Shown here: piece after piece, positions 36,034-38,040 of the stretch | How positions within the stretch are numbered: the stretch's first letter is position 1 | How the letters are laid out: every line of letters begins with the position of its first letter | NCBI GenBank assembly: GCA_050117315.1 | Contig: JASFMY010000053.1 | Location: 1 to 38,040, forward strand | Direction: 5' to 3' | Source of the DNA: JANQIV01 sp050117315 | GTDB taxonomy: Bacteria > Bacteroidota > Ignavibacteria > Ignavibacteriales > Melioribacteraceae | DNA: 38,040 bases | Program-made: the position numbers and the translations under genes | The notes under the pieces: generated by a model | Told to the model about the DNA's origin: nothing | Seen by the model: only the letters and a program-made list of their open reading frames with translations | Databases searched by the model: none

Positions 36034-37155
36034 TTAATTCCCAAAACTTTTTCGATATTCGGTGGGGGTCATTCCCGTAAATTTTTTGAATGCATTGTTA
36101 AAGGATGATTTACTGTTATAGCCTACTTCATAAAGAATTTCCAGAACAGTTTTAAATCTTCCGTTTTTTTCGGGAAGTAATTTTTTTGATTCACTTATCC
36201 TGTAACTGTTTATATAATCATAAAAATTTTGCTTAAGCTTATTATTAATTACTTCCGATAATGCGCGGTATGGAATTGATACCTGCTCGGCAAGGTCCAT
36301 AAGTGTAAGATCAGGGTTTAAAAAAGGCTTTTTTTCATCCATATAAGAAGATAATTTTTCTAGATATTCTTCTTCCAGCGATTTTGAAAGGAACGGTTTT
36401 TTTAGCGGCTGCGTCTCAACTATCCCTGAAAATATCTCCGGCTGTTTGAGGCCTTTATAGATTATAATATTAACAAATAAAAATAGAAATAAACGTGAGA
36501 TTATAAGCGGGTATTCCTCGGGAATCCCTAAAATTCCGTTTAAATACAGCCATACATCAGCCGACCACTTAATTGAAAAACCTGCAAGGACAAAGATCAT
36601 CCATGAAAGATTTATTTTTTCAACCGACGAAAAAGAATTTTTAATGTTTGAGCGGTAGTTTTTGATTACTCTAAATGATGGAATAATGTAAAAGAGAATC
36701 AGTAGATGGATCATTCCCATTATTACTTGCGACGCCATCGGTGAAAAAACCGCGCCCTGCATTATAAGCATACTTTTTGTCTCTGCAGAATGAAGATGAT
36801 AAACGAACAACAAATAAATAAAGTGAAAGGCAAACGGAATTAAGTGGAAAGCATCCCGTTTTTTAAATTTGAAGTCGATATTTACAAGGGATTTTGTATA
36901 AAAATAAAGTCCGGGTCCCCATAAAATTGTAAAGGAGCTCCCGAAAAAGAATGCGTGTGGAAAGTGTTCAAGGGTATAAGAGTATAATCTGAAGCTTATA
37001 AAATTTGATATACACAATGCTTTTGAGAATAAAAATAGAGCAAGAATTTTATTCGAAAGCCCTTTTTTCTGATTATTAAAAAAGAGGAACGGCGTAAGCG
37101 ATAAAATTTGAAAAAATAAAGTGAAGAGGATAATATCCACAAAATCAACTTTCAT
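36034..37155 (-). CDS. Membrane-bound AraC-family regulator
   Basis: 373 residues. About seven membrane helices fill residues 1-235, a histidine-kinase-like sensor layout. A charged linker (240-265) leads to an AraC double helix-turn-helix (about 270-373): 'PDLTLMDLAEQVSIPYRALSEVINNKLKQNFYDYINSYRI' and 'TVLEILYEVGYNSKSSFNNAFKKFTGMTPTEYRKS', the second being the family signature. It likely senses a membrane or external signal and binds DNA directly. Its target could be the neighbouring exported propeller gene, but no operator is identified. Confidence 0.92.
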   Translation of the reverse strand: MKVDFVDIILFTLFFQILSLTPFLFFNNQKKGLSNKILALFLFSKALCISNFISFRLYSYTLEHFPHAFFFGSSFTILWGPGLYFYTKSLVNIDFKFKKRDAFHLIPFAFHFIYLLFVYHLHSAETKSMLIMQGAVFSPMASQVIMGMIHLLILFYIIPSFRVIKNYRSNIKNSFSSVEKINLSWMIFVLAGFSIKWSADVWLYLNGILGIPEEYPLIISRLFLFLFVNIIIYKGLKQPEIFSGIVETQPLKKPFLSKSLEEEYLEKLSSYMDEKKPFLNPDLTLMDLAEQVSIPYRALSEVINNKLKQNFYDYINSYRISESKKLLPEKNGRFKTVLEILYEVGYNSKSSFNNAFKKFTGMTPTEYRKSFGN

Positions 37156-37367
37156 TCTTAAGTCCTATTTTTCATTATCAAAATTTAGATGCAGAAAATG
37201 AAATATCAAACAATAGTTTATTGAAAAATATCACAAATGTTCAAGTTTATAATAACAATTAAGACAACATTAATCGCCCTTTTGAAAACAGGGTGTAATT
37301 AAAAAGACCAAATAAATGGGCTATTCATCCGAAATTATTATCAAAAAATCCGGATTTTCTTTATTGA

Positions 37368-37406
37368 AGTTTCTGCAAAATTAGATATCTAAACATTTTG
37401 TCATTT
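37368..37406 (+). repeat. Solo left end of the 1469-1611 palindromic repeat
   Basis: 38 of 39 bases match 1472-1510, then similarity stops: the inner arms and right inverted repeat are missing. It is either a decayed copy or a shorter variant of the same interspersed repeat. Confidence 0.75.
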
Positions 37407-37760
37407 TCTGTAAATGTTCATTTTTTGTACAATAGCCCCAACTTTTTCATAATGAATCCCTTCGAGGCAAGTTGGGGAAAGGATGATCGAAACACACAAC
37501 TCTGGGCTTTCCCGGCAAGGGATCCTTCGGATAGCCCAATTTTCTCTAATATTTGGGCTTCACGGAAGTGATCCCCATGAGAAAAGCCCGGATTCTATTC
37601 GGTTTCTTATTTCCAGCGTGCTGAAGCACGTGGCTATTGAAGCACCTAATTGAGTTACACAACAGACCCTGAATGCCGGAGCTATGAAACATTATATTCA
37701 TTTCTAAGTTGACACTTATGCGCAATTCGGGGGTCAGTGACGGGAGATGAATTTGATGCT

Positions 37761-37844
37761 GGATGGCATAGTTAAGTTGCCGGATGGAGCGATTAACTGA
37801 TTGGATGGAATAATCAGATGACTGGATGGCATAGTTAAATGACT
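37761..37844. repeat. Four 21-bp degenerate tandem repeats
   Basis: Units begin at 37761, 37782, 37803 and 37824, each opening GGATGG and most carrying a TAGTTAA-like middle. Units one and four are the most alike. The period is exactly 21 with no spacers, so this is a minisatellite-like tract and not a CRISPR. Confidence 0.75.
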
Positions 37845-37877
37845 AGTATAGCGTTCAAAAAATAATATTGAATATTA

Positions 37878-38040
37878 GTGTCAAAAACTAAATTAAATAA
37901 GGGACGAAAAATTAGAAAACCGGTAGGTTTGTCAAAAGAGGAAAAAGCAAAACACGAAATGATCAGAACAAGTAGAACAGCAAGCTTCACCAAGGTTCAA
38001 CGGTCAAAAATCATATTGGATTTTTGTACTGGAGAGACAA
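37878..38040 (+). CDS. IS630-like transposase, 5' part, runs off the window
   Basis: From a GTG at 37878 (an in-frame TGA lies nine bases upstream) the frame reads a basic tail and then GLSKEEKAKHEMIRTSRTAS, FTKVQRSKIILDFCTGET. This matches the N-terminal helix-turn-helix region of IS630-family transposases, 'Ls.eEr..L.....r.....vqRa.iiL....G' (from memory of the family). The DDE catalytic part would lie beyond the window. No Shine-Dalgarno is seen and the terminal inverted repeat was not located. Confidence 0.6.
   Translation, partial: MSKTKLNKGRKIRKPVGLSKEEKAKHEMIRTSRTASFTKVQRSKIILDFCTGET

Larger units (their letters stand above)
37156..37877. other. Non-coding repeat-rich region upstream of an IS630-like element
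   Basis: No gene is seen. It holds the solo repeat half (37368-37406), a row of hairpins (CCCCAACTT 37436-37444 with AAGTTGGGG 37469-37477; TGGGCT 37503-37508 with AGCCCA 37533-37538; GGGCTT 37555-37560 with AAGCCC 37584-37589; CGTGCT-GA-AGCACG 37617-37630) and four 21-bp tandem units (37761-37844). This looks like a site that gathers repeats and insertions. Confidence 0.6.

Noticed and set aside
37761..37844. CRISPR array
   Set aside because: The 21-bp units follow each other without spacers and differ from each other; no cas genes are present.
1..38040. tRNA, rRNA or known riboswitch genes
   Set aside because: I looked through the intergenic stretches and saw no cloverleaf, rRNA segment or riboswitch core I could name; a covariance-model scan could still find one.

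Overview
Organism. The base composition is low GC. A secreted protein ends in a type IX secretion (Por) sorting domain of the 'LSQNYPNPFN' form. There is a FecI/FecR/TonB-receptor cluster with an STN domain, a TnaA-type tryptophanase and candidate promoters of the TTTG / TAnnTTTG kind. Together these suggest the Bacteroidota/Chlorobiota/Ignavibacteriota group, most likely an Ignavibacteria-like heterotroph. This is inference from gene content; no rRNA gene is present.

Layout. 1-1.5 kb: a GT-C type membrane glycosyltransferase whose stop codon lies in the end of a 143-bp palindromic repeat. 1.85-3.4 kb: a two-gene RiPP-like cassette (60-residue precursor ending in three cysteines, plus a radical SAM/SPASM maturase) closed by a perfect terminator. 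3.4-7.6 kb (minus): glycyl-tRNA synthetase, apparently starting at ATC, an AMMECR1-Memo fusion and a DUF4905-like protein. 7.7-14.1 kb (plus): a tight run of MscS, LapA-like, MscS, CorA, DUF502, a class I glutamine amidotransferase and an ATP-grasp ligase fused to a degenerate M20 domain. 14.2-17.5 kb: tryptophanase (minus), a YIP1 protein and a HEPN/MNT toxin-antitoxin pair. 17.6-24.3 kb (minus): one 2206-residue protein with a PLP aminotransferase-like core and an HprK/PEPCK-like P-loop domain. 24.6-33.0 kb (plus): ECF sigma factor, FecR anti-sigma, TonB-dependent receptor, secreted S9 peptidase and a membrane-anchored propeller-like protein, with a structured leader before the receptor gene. 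33.4-37.2 kb (minus): 4HBT thioesterase, type IX-exported PQQ-propeller protein and a membrane AraC regulator. 37.2-38.0 kb: a repeat-rich non-coding stretch and the 5' end of an IS630-like transposase that runs off the window.

How the parts may work together. The sigma/anti-sigma/receptor/peptidase block reads as one regulated uptake-and-processing unit at the cell surface. The MscS/LapA/CorA/DUF502 run is an envelope and ion-homeostasis cluster. The amidotransferase and ATP-grasp genes look like a paired amide-forming system. The least explained items, and the best candidates for undescribed biology, are the giant PLP/P-loop protein, the minimal radical-SAM peptide cassette, and the ATP-grasp/pseudo-M20 fusion with its amidotransferase.
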